DNA of 36,944 bases from Gammaproteobacteria bacterium (GCA_024275295.1 JAJRZI010000013.1:1-36944); one strand, 5' to 3'; counted from the first letter of the stretch, positions 1-8,947 are shown. Notes: generated by a model not told the origin, from the sequence alone. Numbers and translations are program-made.

Positions 1-379
1 GAACCTTTACATCCTCCCAGGCAAGCCGCTCAATCATATCGACCGAGTGCACAAGAAAACCCTGCACATGTTTGTTGTACTCGGTAATGATCAGGATACC
101 GGGAGCATCATCTGTCTGAACACCACAAAATTTTGGCAGATTGATAACCGGGATCACCTGCCCACGAAGACTAACCACACCCGCAACAGATGGTGGCATT
201 TCAGGTGCCTGGGTAATCTCTGGAACCAGCATCACCTCTCTGACCTTAAATACGTTGATGCCGTAGGTTTCAACCCGACCCGAGCAATTGTCCTTACCCA
301 GGCTAAAAAGCAGGACTTCAAGCCGGTTGGTGCCAGCAAGACGGGTTCGGTCATCTACTGACTGAATGAAATTTGCCAT
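1..379 (-). CDS. cheV: CheV-type chemotaxis coupling protein, 5' part (partial)
   Basis: The minus strand reads open from an ATG at 379-377 to the window edge, about 126 residues. It starts MANFIQSVDDRTRLAG and continues into a CheW-like domain: LLFSLG, YGINVFKVREVM, then the hallmark VVSLRGQVIPVINL. This N-terminus is typical of CheV, a CheW domain followed by a response-regulator receiver domain, which couples chemoreceptors to CheA in the cytoplasm. The receiver domain would lie to the left of the window, so CheV versus a plain CheW rests on the N-terminus alone. GAGGG about 9 nt upstream of the ATG is a fair ribosome-binding site. A sigma-28-like promoter lies about 80 nt upstream. The plus-strand open frame across this stretch is antisense shadow. 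Confidence 0.85.
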   Translation of the reverse strand, partial: MANFIQSVDDRTRLAGTNRLEVLLFSLGKDNCSGRVETYGINVFKVREVMLVPEITQAPEMPPSVAGVVSLRGQVIPVINLPKFCGVQTDDAPGILIITEYNKHVQGFLVHSVDMIERLAWEDVKV

Positions 380-457
380 TATATTACCCTCGGATTCCTA
401 AAAGTTGAGATACAAGCAGCCAGCCACTCACATCGTTAATCTAACTTATTGCATAGT

Positions 458-484
458 TTATCGGTCGAAATTCAAAAAGCATTA
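458..484 (-). promoter_or_regulatory. Candidate sigma-28 (FliA) promoter for cheV
   Basis: On the minus strand the sequence ACCGATAA (465-458) matches the FliA -10 consensus GCCGATAA at 7 of 8 positions. About 10 nt upstream lies TAATGCTTT (484-476), a weak match to the -35 consensus TAAAGTTT. Transcription would start near 450 and give a leader of about 70 nt before cheV. Motility and chemotaxis genes are the usual FliA targets, which fits. The weak -35 match keeps this tentative. Confidence 0.4.
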
Positions 485-688
485 GGAATTATTCTCATAA
501 GAGAAACAGCCCATCCGATACACTATAATCAGAGGCCTTAATCTCAGCATACTGTTAGTGTTATCATATAGCGGCAACGAGATGCAGTCTTTTATATGGG
601 GGCACTCAAAGGCGCGGACATCCTTTTCCAGGGTCTCCATGAATGCCCGGTTTAGCGTTAACAATCCCGACAATATGGGGAAGAATAT
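485..688. other. pckA upstream region, no convincing gene
   Basis: This stretch between the cheV promoter and pckA holds a 63-codon minus-strand frame (482-673) that starts with TTG, has no ribosome-binding site and resembles nothing I know; I do not call it a gene. No strong sigma-70 promoter stands out. The pckA ribosome-binding site GGGGAAG is at 677-683, 5 nt before its ATG. Confidence 0.5.
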
Positions 689-2290
689 ATGACAATTGAT
701 GCCCTTGAGAACATGCTTAATGAGATGGGCCTCAACAATTTAGGCGACATTCACTGGAACTCCTCCACGAGTCAGCTGTATGAAGACGCCATTCGCCGTG
801 GCGAGGGGTTTCTGGCCCATCTGGGGCCACTGGTTACCCGGACAGGCTGCTTTACCGGGCGCTCTCCAAATGACAAATTTGTCGTTGATGAGCCAGAGAG
901 TAAAAAGCAGGTTTGGTGGAGCAAGGTTAACAAGCCTTTCTCTGAAGAGCAGTTTGATGCGCTTTTTAAACGTGCCTGCAATTTTCTGGAAGGGCGCAAC
1001 ATCTTTGTGCAGGATCTTCTGGTCGGTGCAGATAAAGAGTACGAGTTGCCGATTCGCGTCATTACACAGGATGCCTGGCATGCACTCTTTGCCCGTAATA
1101 TGTTTATCCGCCCTGAAAACTTTGGGCGCAAACTTGGGGTGGATGAGCCGCGTTTTACCGTATTGCATGTGCCGCATCTGAATGCAGTGCCAAGTGTGGA
1201 TGGCACCAATTCCGAAGCCTTCATTATTGTCCATTTTGCAAAGCGCCAGATCCTGATTGGTGGCACCCAGTATGCGGGTGAGATCAAGAAATCCATCTTC
1301 TCTGTTATGAATTATCTCCTGCCACAGCGGGAGGTGCTGTCGATGCATGCCTCGGCAAATGTTGGAGAAGCGGGTGATGCGGCGGTCTTTTTTGGCCTGT
1401 CAGGCACAGGTAAAACCACGCTCTCTGCCGATCCTAATCGTAAATTGGTGGGTGATGATGAACATGGCTGGGGTGAGAACGGTATCTTTAACCTGGAAGG
1501 TGGCTGTTACGCCAAGGTGATCAATCTTTCCAAAGAGAAAGAGCCGATGATCTTTGAAACAACACGCCGCTTTGGCACCATCCTGGAAAATGTAGGGATG
1601 GAGTTCAGTACTCGCCGGCTTGATCTGGATGACAATAAGCTGACTGAGAACACCCGTGCGGCATATCCCATTACCCATATTCCCAATGCGATCTATCCGG
1701 GAATAGCAACACACCCAAAGAATATCATTATGCTGACCTGTGATGCCTTTGGTGTGATACCGCCGATTTCGCGCCTTACGCCAGAGCAGGCGATGTACCA
1801 CTTCCTGTCAGGCTATACCGCCAAAGTAGCTGGCACCGAGCGGGGTGTTACTGAGCCACAAGCGACCTTCAGTACCTGTTTTGGTGCGCCTTTCATGGCA
1901 TTGCATCCGAGTGTTTATGGCCGACTGCTGGGTGATAAGATCAAGCGCCACGATGTACGTTGCTGGCTGATCAATACCGGCTGGTCTGGTGGTCCCTATG
2001 GTGTGGGTAAGCGTATGGATATCAGTCTGACCCGGGCGATGTTGAAGGCGGCACTGTCAGGTGAGCTGAATGATGTAGATGTGGTTGAAGATCCAATCTT
2101 TGGATTGCCGGTGCCAGAGACCTGTCCGGGTGTGCCATCAGACGTGCTGCATCCTGCCAATACCTGGGAAGATAAAGCCGCCTATGAAAAAAAAGCGAAG
2201 GAGCTGGCCAAGGCCTTCCATGAAAACTTTATTGAATACTCTGATATGGTTTCACCTGAAGTCAATGCAGCTGGGCCACAAGTAGGTTAG
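689..2290 (+). CDS. pckA: Phosphoenolpyruvate carboxykinase (ATP)
   Basis: The 533-residue product matches the ATP-dependent PEPCK family in length and motifs. It converts oxaloacetate and ATP to phosphoenolpyruvate, CO2 and ADP in the cytosol, the first committed step of gluconeogenesis. TGRSPNDKF (residues 56-64) is the oxaloacetate-binding segment. GLSGTGKTTL (from residue 236) is the P-loop kinase-1a motif, followed by the metal-binding region VGDDEHGW. ATFSTCFGAPFM and NTGWSGGPYG are also family hallmarks. The ATG at 689 has GGGGAAG just upstream. The gene stands alone, followed by a strong hairpin terminator, and shows no break. It is unlike GTP-type PEPCK, which lacks this P-loop spelling and is longer. 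Confidence 0.97.
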   Translation: MTIDALENMLNEMGLNNLGDIHWNSSTSQLYEDAIRRGEGFLAHLGPLVTRTGCFTGRSPNDKFVVDEPESKKQVWWSKVNKPFSEEQFDALFKRACNFLEGRNIFVQDLLVGADKEYELPIRVITQDAWHALFARNMFIRPENFGRKLGVDEPRFTVLHVPHLNAVPSVDGTNSEAFIIVHFAKRQILIGGTQYAGEIKKSIFSVMNYLLPQREVLSMHASANVGEAGDAAVFFGLSGTGKTTLSADPNRKLVGDDEHGWGENGIFNLEGGCYAKVINLSKEKEPMIFETTRRFGTILENVGMEFSTRRLDLDDNKLTENTRAAYPITHIPNAIYPGIATHPKNIIMLTCDAFGVIPPISRLTPEQAMYHFLSGYTAKVAGTERGVTEPQATFSTCFGAPFMALHPSVYGRLLGDKIKRHDVRCWLINTGWSGGPYGVGKRMDISLTRAMLKAALSGELNDVDVVEDPIFGLPVPETCPGVPSDVLHPANTWEDKAAYEKKAKELAKAFHENFIEYSDMVSPEVNAAGPQVG

Positions 2291-2308
2291 TTGTTGATCT
2301 AGTACTAC

Positions 2309-2341
2309 AAGGCGCCTTGGGCCTCCCAGGGCGCCTTTTTT
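2309..2341 (+). terminator. Rho-independent terminator of pckA
   Basis: Arms 2309-2321 and 2325-2337 pair over 13 bp with a single G-U-type mismatch and a 3-nt loop, followed by a T run to 2341. It starts 18 nt after the pckA stop codon. Confidence 0.9.
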
Positions 2342-2380
2342 ATGATGGGCCAGATTGCCCAATAAAATATTGAGGCTACA

Positions 2381-3055
2381 ATGAAAATAACCATCATTTC
2401 CATTGCCTGTCTTTTGCTCTTCGGCTCAGCTGGTATAAACGCTGCTGACAAGAGTGACATTAAAAAACATTGGGTCAATGCAGAATCATCAGCCATCTCT
2501 GATGATGAGCCATCCGCACTTGAGCGGTTTAAAACCGAAGCACCAAGCTACATTGGCATTGAAAACTGCAAGATTTGTCACATGCCACACTTTGCTTCAT
2601 GGAAGAAAACTCGGATGTCAAAAGCCTTTGAGCTGCTTAAGCCAGGGGTACGCGCAAAGGCAAAGCACCAAGCGGGGTTGGATCCTAACCATGACTACAC
2701 CAAATCACCAGAATGTATCCATTGTCACACCACGGGGTATGGCAAGCCAGGCGGCTTTATCAGCATGGAAAAGACGCCCGAGATGATTAATGTGCAGTGT
2801 GAGATGTGCCACGGGCCTGGCAGTCACTATGCTGAAATGATGTTGAAAAAGCGCGGCACCTATAAGCGAGAAGATTTCATGGCCATCGGCGGCATGACCA
2901 TGCCTTCACCCGACAATAATGTCTGCACCCAGCAGTGCCACAATCAGTCCAGTCCCTTTATCAACTCTGGTTTTGAGTTTAAATTTGAAGACAGGAAGGC
3001 CAGCGGAACCCACCGTCACGATATCAAATATATCGATATGCCTTTTGACTGGTAG
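2381..3055 (+). CDS. Exported multihaem cytochrome c (cytochrome c554-like)
   Basis: The 224-residue product starts with a signal peptide (MKITIISIACLLLFGSAGINA) and so is probably periplasmic. It carries three standard haem c sites, CKICH (near residue 63), CIHCH (near 111) and CEMCH (near 137), and a fourth, CTQQCH (near 186), with three residues between the cysteines. The layout, including YIGIENCKICH and CEMCHGPGSHY, resembles the cytochrome c554/c-prime multihaem domain used for electron transfer. The partner and substrate are unknown. It stands alone between the pckA terminator and a convergent gene that also encodes a haem c protein. A GAGG ribosome-binding site precedes the ATG. I am confident of the cytochrome nature, less so of the subfamily. 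Confidence 0.88.
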   Translation: MKITIISIACLLLFGSAGINAADKSDIKKHWVNAESSAISDDEPSALERFKTEAPSYIGIENCKICHMPHFASWKKTRMSKAFELLKPGVRAKAKHQAGLDPNHDYTKSPECIHCHTTGYGKPGGFISMEKTPEMINVQCEMCHGPGSHYAEMMLKKRGTYKREDFMAIGGMTMPSPDNNVCTQQCHNQSSPFINSGFEFKFEDRKASGTHRHDIKYIDMPFDW

Positions 3056-3059
3056 CGGC

Positions 3060-3100
3060 CTGCATTCCGGGTCTGGCTATTCCGTCGGACCCGGATGCAG
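3060..3100. terminator. Bidirectional hairpin between convergent cytochrome genes
   Basis: Arms 3060-3073 and 3088-3100 pair over 13 bp with one bulged T and a 14-nt loop. The hairpin lies exactly between the stop codons of two convergent genes. T-runs are poor on both sides, so it may work as a weak terminator or an mRNA end stabiliser. Confidence 0.55.
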
Positions 3101-3106
3101 TTTGAA

Positions 3107-3673
3107 TCACATCGGCTGGGTAATGGTGAAAGCACCACGGATATCACCCGCTTTGTAGCCACGTGCCTGATCCTGAGGATAGAGTTTATCCAAGGCCTCT
3201 GCGATCTTGGGATCAATCATGGTGCCATGACAGGCAAGGCATGGTTTCTTGGCCGTGGGGATGGCTTTCATATACCGAAAGAGCTGTTTGCCATTCTGTG
3301 TGACCACCTCATAATGCTCCATCTTCATGGGGTTTTCGCCTGCGGCCTTGCGGGCCTCAAACTCTTCCAATACAGATCGTTCCCAGGCATCCGGGGCATT
3401 GGCACTATTGCGGGGCTTTAAGCTAGTGCGGCCTATTAGCCAACCATTCTTTTCAGAATGTCTCTTAGCAATACCCATGGCATTGATATTACAGACCTTG
3501 ATAGCTGCTAATGGGCCACCTCTTTTCAAGGCCCCTTTGAGCTCTCCACCAAGAGTGCTGGCAAAACCTTTGATGGCGGCACGACTCGCATTCACACGCG
3601 AAGTAAAATCCTCTGCTCCGGCTGGGGCTGTAGAGAGGCAAACCATTAGGCTCAATAGAGCTATCTTTTTCAC
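3107..3673 (-). CDS. Tll0287-like (DUF3365) exported monohaem protein
   Basis: The 188-residue product has a signal peptide (MKKIALLSLMVCLSTAPAGA) and one haem c motif, CLACHG (near residue 145), followed by PKIAEALDKLYPQDQARGYKAGDIRGAF. The motif AAIKVCN, the KNGWLIGRTSLKPRNSANAPD segment and the final GDIRGAFTI are characteristic of the Tll0287-like/DUF3365 family, small haem sensors or electron carriers in the periplasm. Translation starts at GTG 3673-3671, with AAGGAG about 8 nt upstream. The same haem-domain family forms the sensor of the histidine kinase at 20990-23023. The ligand and partner are not known from sequence. Confidence 0.85.
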   Translation of the reverse strand: MKKIALLSLMVCLSTAPAGAEDFTSRVNASRAAIKGFASTLGGELKGALKRGGPLAAIKVCNINAMGIAKRHSEKNGWLIGRTSLKPRNSANAPDAWERSVLEEFEARKAAGENPMKMEHYEVVTQNGKQLFRYMKAIPTAKKPCLACHGTMIDPKIAEALDKLYPQDQARGYKAGDIRGAFTITQPM

Positions 3674-3726
3674 TGTGCTTCTCCTTTTAAAAGCAGGCTT
3701 GTTACCACTGTATAGCGCAGTACAGC

Positions 3727-3927
3727 TTAAAATGCCGGGCCAGGTTTTTTACCCAGCTTTTTAAGGAATTGCGCCAGTTGGCAGAAACGGGTAAATGCCG
3801 CTTGAAACATATTGGCACCCACAAAGGCAGCCAACCATAACCAGTTGAGTGAATGCAGTTGGGAGAGGGCAAGGCTGATAAGGATCATTGCGCCTGCAAA
3901 GGCCAGTACGATGCGCTCTATACTCAT
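3727..3927 (-). CDS. DUF2892 small inner-membrane protein
   Basis: The 66-residue product has two hydrophobic segments (about residues 6-21 and 28-44) and ends FTRFCQLAQFLKKLGKK. This matches DUF2892, the membrane domain also found in rhodanese proteins of the YgaP type. The motif GANMFQAAFTRFC is typical. Its role is unknown; homologues often sit beside sulfide- or thiol-responsive ArsR-family regulators, but none is visible here. A GGAG site lies 8 nt before the ATG. The gene diverges from the RND exporter across a perfect palindrome at 3952-3995 that begins 25 nt upstream of the start. Confidence 0.8.
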   Translation of the reverse strand: MSIERIVLAFAGAMILISLALSQLHSLNWLWLAAFVGANMFQAAFTRFCQLAQFLKKLGKKPGPAF

Positions 3928-3951
3928 AGTGTATCTCCAGATGTTACGATA

Positions 3952-3995
3952 TGCTTGATAAGTATATTAGACTCTACTAATATACTTATCAAGCA
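3952..3995. promoter_or_regulatory. Perfect 19-bp-arm palindrome between divergent genes (operator candidate)
   Basis: TGCTTGATAAGTATATTAG (3952-3970) is perfectly inverted at 3977-3995, with a 6-nt spacer. The AT-rich core TATATTAG-N6-CTAATATA is the type of site bound by ArsR/SmtB-family repressors. It lies 24 nt from the DUF2892 start and 20 nt from the RND exporter start, so it could control both promoters. It is not followed by a T run in a position suited to a terminator, and both flanking genes point away from it. The regulator is not in the window. Confidence 0.65.
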
Positions 3996-4015
3996 CTATT
4001 TTTAATCTGGTTTTA

Positions 4016-6712
4016 ATGGATACTGTAAACATGAATGAGCACAGAAGTAATCCTCTAGTCCGTTACTCCGTGGATAACCCTAAAATAATCACCTGGATGA
4101 TGAGCCTATCCACCCTATTGCTCATTCTGCTGGCACTTATGCCCACTCTATGGCCAGGCACCTTTAATATTTTGAACCCACTGAGGGTGGACACCGATCC
4201 AGAGAATATGCTCTCGATTGATGAACCCGTGCGGGTTTTTCATAATGAGAGCAAGCAGACCTTTACACTGCGTGACATGGTCGTGATAGGGGTTGTCAAC
4301 CCAAAGCATCCAGAGGGTGTCTTCAATCCCGCCTCACTGCAGCATATCCATGAATTGACCGAATTTGCCAAGACCCTCACCTGGCCCGACCCAGAGCACC
4401 CTGGAAAGCAGATGGGTGTAGTTGAGGTGGATATTTTAGCCCCCTCAGTAGTGGACAATATTGAGCAGGGTGGCATGGGTGTAGTGAACTTCAGCTGGCT
4501 GATGCCCAAGCCACCCACCACACAGGAGAGGGCACTGGCCGTACGGGAAAAGGCGCAACGCATACCACTGCTCAACGGCACGGTAGTGAGTGAGGATGGT
4601 CTGGCTATTGCCCTCTACCTGCCACTGACCGACAAAGATCTCAGCTATCAGGTGCGTGAAGCGCTGCTGGAGAAGATTGCAACCTGGGAAGGTTCGGGTG
4701 ATGAGTTTCACATCACCGGCCTGCCGGTGGCGGAAGATACCTTCGGAGTCGAGATGTTCTACCAGATGGCCATCTCTGCCCCGTTGGCGATGCTGGTGAT
4801 CTTCCTGCTGCTGTGGTGGTTTTTCAAGAAGTTGAGCCTGGTTACAGCGCCGATGATTCTGGCCATGGTCTGCTCACTGACCACCATGGCCTTGCTGATT
4901 ATCTCGGGTAATACCATCCACATCATGAGTTCCATGATCCCGATCTTCATTATGCCCATTGCGGTACTGGATGCGATTCATATCCTGTCAGATTTCTTTG
5001 ATGAGTATCAGAAGCGCAAGGATCGACGGGAAACCATCCTCTATGTGATGCAGCATCTCTTCACCCCAATGCTCTTCACCACCCTGACCACCATGGCCGG
5101 TTTTGCCTCACTGCTAATGACACCGATCCCGCCGGTACAGACATTTGGACTGTTTATATCAATAGGTGTATTTCTGGCCTGGTTCTGGACCATCATCTTT
5201 ATCCCGGCTTTTATCATGTTTATCCCGGAAGAGAAGTTGGCCAATTTTGGACACCAGACAGATGATGCTCAGGATACCGGCCTGATGAGCCGTCTGTTGA
5301 GTGCCTCTGGCCAGTCAATCTACCGGCATGCCCGATGGGTTCTAATAGGCACGGGTATAGCCATGGTAGTGGGGCTGTACGGCATTAGTCAGATCAACAT
5401 CAACGACAATCCCATTAAATGGTTTGATACCGATCACCCTATACGGGTGGCAGATAAGGTGCTAAATGAACACTTTGGCGGTACCTATCTGGCCTATCTG
5501 GAGCTTGCCCCCGGAGAATCAACCAACACCCTGGCAGCGTATGCCCAAGGTATGCAGCAGCGAATAAAGACACAGGGTAACAGGCTGGCTGAAGAGGGCA
5601 TCCCCAATAGCGACCCTGTATTTGAGCAACTGGCTGAGCAGGCTGTATCCGCAGTGTCAACGGCACAAAATAAGACGGGATTATTAGCTGTGCTTGATGA
5701 CTATATAAATAAACAGTTGGATAGCGTCACTGATGAAATGTTTGATGCCTGGGATGAGGCGCAGTTGTTTGTTGATAGTGAGCGGCAGCGAGATGAGACC
5801 TTCAAGCAGCCAGAGGTATTGCGTTATATCAGCGGCCTCCAAACCTATCTGGCCTCACTGGATGTGGTGGGCAAATCAAGCTCGGTAGCCGATGTAGTAA
5901 AGACGGTCTACCGGGAGTTGCTGATGGGCAAGGATGATGCCTTCCGCATCCCGGATAGCGCCAATGCCGTAGCGCAAACACTGATCACCTATCAGAACAG
6001 CCATCGCCCGCAGGATCTCTGGCACTTTGTCACGCCAGATTATCGAAAGGCTACCGTACTGGTACAGCTGACCAGCGGTGATAACCAGGACATGGCCTAT
6101 GTCGAGGCGCAGGTAAAACGCTATTTTCAGGATAATCCACCACCGATTGCATTGTCCCACCGCTGGTTTGGACTCACCTATATCAATGTCATCTGGCAAG
6201 ATAAGATGGTGGCCGGTATGGCTGTAGCCCTTGCCGGTAGTTTTGTGGTGGTACTGGTGATGATGATCGTGCTGTTTCGATCCTTCCTGTGGGGTCTTCT
6301 TGCCATGATTCCTTTGACGGTCACAGTATGGGTTATCTATGGTGTCATTGGGCTTATTGGTAAGGATTATGATATGCCGGTGGCGGTACTCAGTGCGCTC
6401 AGCCTGGGCCTGGCGGTGGATTATGCCATCCATTTTCTGTCCCGTTCCCGTCAATTGCAGAGAGAGCATGGCCATTGGCGTGACACCATCGCCTATGTAT
6501 TTGCAGAACCCGCCAGGGCCATCACACGCAACGCCATCGTAGTGGGCTGTGGATTTCTACCACTGCTGGCCGCACCACTGGTACCCTACCAAACAGTAGG
6601 CATATTTATTGCAGCAATCCTGCTACTGGCCGGTATTGCATCACTGTTGATACTGCCAGCATTGATCACACTGCTTGAACCCTACCTGTTTCGTAAAAAA
6701 GTAGGAGGCTGA
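4016..6712 (+). CDS. RND superfamily exporter (MMPL type)
   Basis: The 898-residue protein has the two-repeat RND layout: TM1 near residues 28-50, a periplasmic domain, a TM bundle at about 255-405, a second repeat starting with a TM near 439-458, another large periplasmic domain and a final TM bundle at about 729-892. PIAVLDAIHILSDFFDEY and SLGLAVDYAIHFLSR are the paired TM4-like motifs of MMPL/Patched-type transporters and carry the acidic residues expected to relay protons. Such proteins move lipids or hydrophobic molecules out of the inner membrane. The next gene starts 3 nt after the stop with its ribosome-binding site inside this gene, so they are translationally linked. An alternative ATG is at 4031; neither start has a strong ribosome-binding site. 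Substrate unknown. Confidence 0.9.
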   Translation: MDTVNMNEHRSNPLVRYSVDNPKIITWMMSLSTLLLILLALMPTLWPGTFNILNPLRVDTDPENMLSIDEPVRVFHNESKQTFTLRDMVVIGVVNPKHPEGVFNPASLQHIHELTEFAKTLTWPDPEHPGKQMGVVEVDILAPSVVDNIEQGGMGVVNFSWLMPKPPTTQERALAVREKAQRIPLLNGTVVSEDGLAIALYLPLTDKDLSYQVREALLEKIATWEGSGDEFHITGLPVAEDTFGVEMFYQMAISAPLAMLVIFLLLWWFFKKLSLVTAPMILAMVCSLTTMALLIISGNTIHIMSSMIPIFIMPIAVLDAIHILSDFFDEYQKRKDRRETILYVMQHLFTPMLFTTLTTMAGFASLLMTPIPPVQTFGLFISIGVFLAWFWTIIFIPAFIMFIPEEKLANFGHQTDDAQDTGLMSRLLSASGQSIYRHARWVLIGTGIAMVVGLYGISQININDNPIKWFDTDHPIRVADKVLNEHFGGTYLAYLELAPGESTNTLAAYAQGMQQRIKTQGNRLAEEGIPNSDPVFEQLAEQAVSAVSTAQNKTGLLAVLDDYINKQLDSVTDEMFDAWDEAQLFVDSERQRDETFKQPEVLRYISGLQTYLASLDVVGKSSSVADVVKTVYRELLMGKDDAFRIPDSANAVAQTLITYQNSHRPQDLWHFVTPDYRKATVLVQLTSGDNQDMAYVEAQVKRYFQDNPPPIALSHRWFGLTYINVIWQDKMVAGMAVALAGSFVVVLVMMIVLFRSFLWGLLAMIPLTVTVWVIYGVIGLIGKDYDMPVAVLSALSLGLAVDYAIHFLSRSRQLQREHGHWRDTIAYVFAEPARAITRNAIVVGCGFLPLLAAPLVPYQTVGIFIAAILLLAGIASLLILPALITLLEPYLFRKKVGG

Positions 6713-6715
6713 ACC

Positions 6716-7528
6716 ATGCACATCCTTAACCTGTTAATCGCTTTACCGCTCCTTGCTGCATCTGCTGTAGCAACCGCATTACCAACGGTGAATGAGATCG
6801 TAAATCACAGCAATATGATCACCTACTATCAAGGACAGGATGGGCGCGCCCAGATCAAGATGACCATCACAGACAGTCAGGGACGTAAACGGCAGCGACG
6901 GCTGACCATCCTGCGTATTGATGATGCCAAGAGTGATGCAGTAGAAGGGCAGGCCTATCTGGGTGGGCAGAAGTTTTATGTCTACTTTCATCGCCCGGCC
7001 GATGTCAGCAAGATGGCCTTTCTGGTCTGGAAACATCTGGATCAGGATGATGACCGCTGGCTCTATCTGCCTGCACTGGATCTGGTGAAACGGATCGCAG
7101 CCTCAGATAAACGCACCAGTTTTGTGGGCTCGGATTTCTTCTATGAAGATGTCTCCGGTCGTCGTCTGGATGAAGATACCCATGAGTTGGTTGAGACCAC
7201 AAAGAGCTACTATGTCATAAAGAACACACCAAAGGATGCAGCGGGCGTTGAGTTTTCCTACTATAAGATGTTTATCCATAAAAAGAGCTTTATCCCGGTA
7301 CAGGTAGAATACTACGATAAGGCCGGTGTTAAATACCGTGTGGCCAAGGCGCTAGGGGTAAAGACAATCCAGGGCTATCCGACTGTGACCAGGGCAGCAA
7401 TAGAAAACCTGAAAACAGGAAGCACAACAGTCATGGAATACTCCAGGGTTGAATATGATATTGGACTCGATGATGCACTGTTTACCGAGCGATATCTGCG
7501 CAAGGCACCACGTAAACAGCTGAGGTAA
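6716..7528 (+). CDS. LolA-like outer membrane lipoprotein-sorting protein
   Basis: The 270-residue product has a signal peptide (cleavage near ATALP, residue 22) and the LolA-like fold signature of COG2834: repeated strands such as GRAQIKMTITDSQG, KFYVYFHRPADVSKMAFLVW, WLYLPALDLVKRI, SFVGSDFFYEDVSGR and VQVEYYDKAGVKYR. Members of this subfamily are periplasmic carriers of hydrophobic cargo and are usually encoded beside an RND/MMPL exporter, as here. It differs from true LolA, which is shorter and is encoded near ftsK. AGGAGG lies about 7 nt before the ATG, inside the end of the exporter gene. It probably hands cargo from the exporter to the outer membrane (inference). Confidence 0.88.
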   Translation: MHILNLLIALPLLAASAVATALPTVNEIVNHSNMITYYQGQDGRAQIKMTITDSQGRKRQRRLTILRIDDAKSDAVEGQAYLGGQKFYVYFHRPADVSKMAFLVWKHLDQDDDRWLYLPALDLVKRIAASDKRTSFVGSDFFYEDVSGRRLDEDTHELVETTKSYYVIKNTPKDAAGVEFSYYKMFIHKKSFIPVQVEYYDKAGVKYRVAKALGVKTIQGYPTVTRAAIENLKTGSTTVMEYSRVEYDIGLDDALFTERYLRKAPRKQLR

Positions 7529-7545
7529 TATTCAGGTGCCAACAG

Positions 7546-8931
7546 GTGAATATTAATATAGACAGATGGATAGTTTTTACAGCACTCCTATTGTGTTCAG
7601 TGGCTGTCTCTGCAACAGAACCCATTCTGCCCAGTGGGTTAAAGGATCTCTCACCTGAACCTGATCTACCCGCAGGCATTGGGGATGCTATAGACAGTAC
7701 ATTTGATGCAGATATTCCATCAGACCCAGGCATTGAGATTGGCGGTTTTGTAGAGCTAAGAAGCGGGCAATGGATTGACCGGCATCATTATCAAGAACAA
7801 AGGCCACTCAATGAAGCGCGTCTACAGCTTAAGCTTGAACAAGAGCTCTCCATTTTCACCTTCGCAGCGACTGCAGATTTTATCTATGATGATGTTGCCA
7901 ATGAGCGGAATATTGCATTAGAGAGCGGCCGGGGTTGGCTTGATCTTCGTGCAGCCAATGTCGTCTTTTCACCCGCACCTTTTATGGATATTCGGTTGGG
8001 TCGCCAAACGCTGACCTGGGGAACAGGCGATCTTATCTTTATCAATGATCTCTTCCCCAAGGACTGGAATGCCTTTCTTATTGGACGCGATGTTGAATAT
8101 CTTAAAGCACCATCAGATGCACTTAAGGTTTCCCTGTTTCATAATATAGCCAATCTGGATCTTGTCTATACGCCACGTTTTGATGCTGATCGTTATATTG
8201 ATGGTTCACGCGCCTCCTATTTCAGCTCAACACTAAACCGCACAGCGGGCACAGATGCGGTTACAAAAGTTGATCGACCCAATGATTGGCTGCACGATGA
8301 TGAGCTTGCGCTAAGACTGTATCAAAATATAGGCGCATACGAGCTGGCACTCTATGGCTATGATGGCTTCTGGAAAAGTCCGGGAGGATTTGATCCCACC
8401 ACTGGCCGCGCCCTGTTTCCTGGCCTGGCTGTATATGGAGCCAGTATCCGTGGCCCACTGGCAGCGGGCATCGCAAATGCCGAATGGGGTTATTACGACT
8501 CAAAGGATGATCACAGTGGTCATGACCCCATGATCAACAACAGTGAACAGCGCCTGCTCATCGGCTATGAGCAGTAACTTGTAACCAACCTGACCCTTGG
8601 TGTGCAGTATTATCTTAAACGCATGGAGGATTACGCAGACTACCGCTATGCACTCCCGGCAAACTCATCCCCTGCACATCGTAGTCGGCAAGAGTACACG
8701 GCACGAGTGACCTGGCTGACCATGAATCAAAACCTGATCTGGTCGCTCTTCAGCTTCTATTCGCCATCAGATGATGATGGCTATCTGCGAGCAAAGCTAC
8801 ACTATAAATATGATGATCATCTCTCTCTGGAGCTGGGAGGCAATCTCTTTTGGGGTGATAATAACCGCACATTCCTTGGCCAGTTCCAGAATAATGATAA
8901 TCTCTATACTGCATTGAGATATAGTTATTAA
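7546..8931 (+). pseudogene. Outer-membrane beta-barrel (porin-like) protein, interrupted by in-frame TAA
   Basis: The frame opens at GTG 7546, encodes a signal peptide (FTALLLCSVAVSATEP) and then alternating strands typical of an outer-membrane barrel, such as GGFVELRSGQWID, FMDIRLGRQTLTWGTGD and GYYDSKDDHSG. A TAA at 8575-8577 ends it after 343 residues. The same frame continues without any shift (LVTNLTLGVQYYLKRMED) to 8931, where it ends ALRYSY, an aromatic C-terminus normal for the barrel-assembly signal. Complete length would be about 461 residues. The flanking residues EQ-stop-LVTNLTLG suggest the lost codon was GAA, CAA or similar. It follows the exporter and LolA-like genes in one operon and is likely the outer-membrane component. 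The truncated form lacks the last strands and should not insert; a start at 8602 would make only a fragment. Confidence 0.85.
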
Positions 8932-8947
8932 ATTGAGAAGAGCATAA

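Noticed and set aside
482-673. 63-codon minus-strand gene before pckA
   Set aside because: TTG start, no ribosome-binding site, no recognisable motif; the region is better seen as the pckA upstream region.
740-1348. Long minus-strand frame opposite pckA
   Set aside because: Antisense shadow of a well-conserved gene; no plausible protein features.
5876-6475. 199-codon minus-strand frame inside the RND exporter
   Set aside because: His- and Gln-rich shadow opposite the transporter's last domain; no motif.
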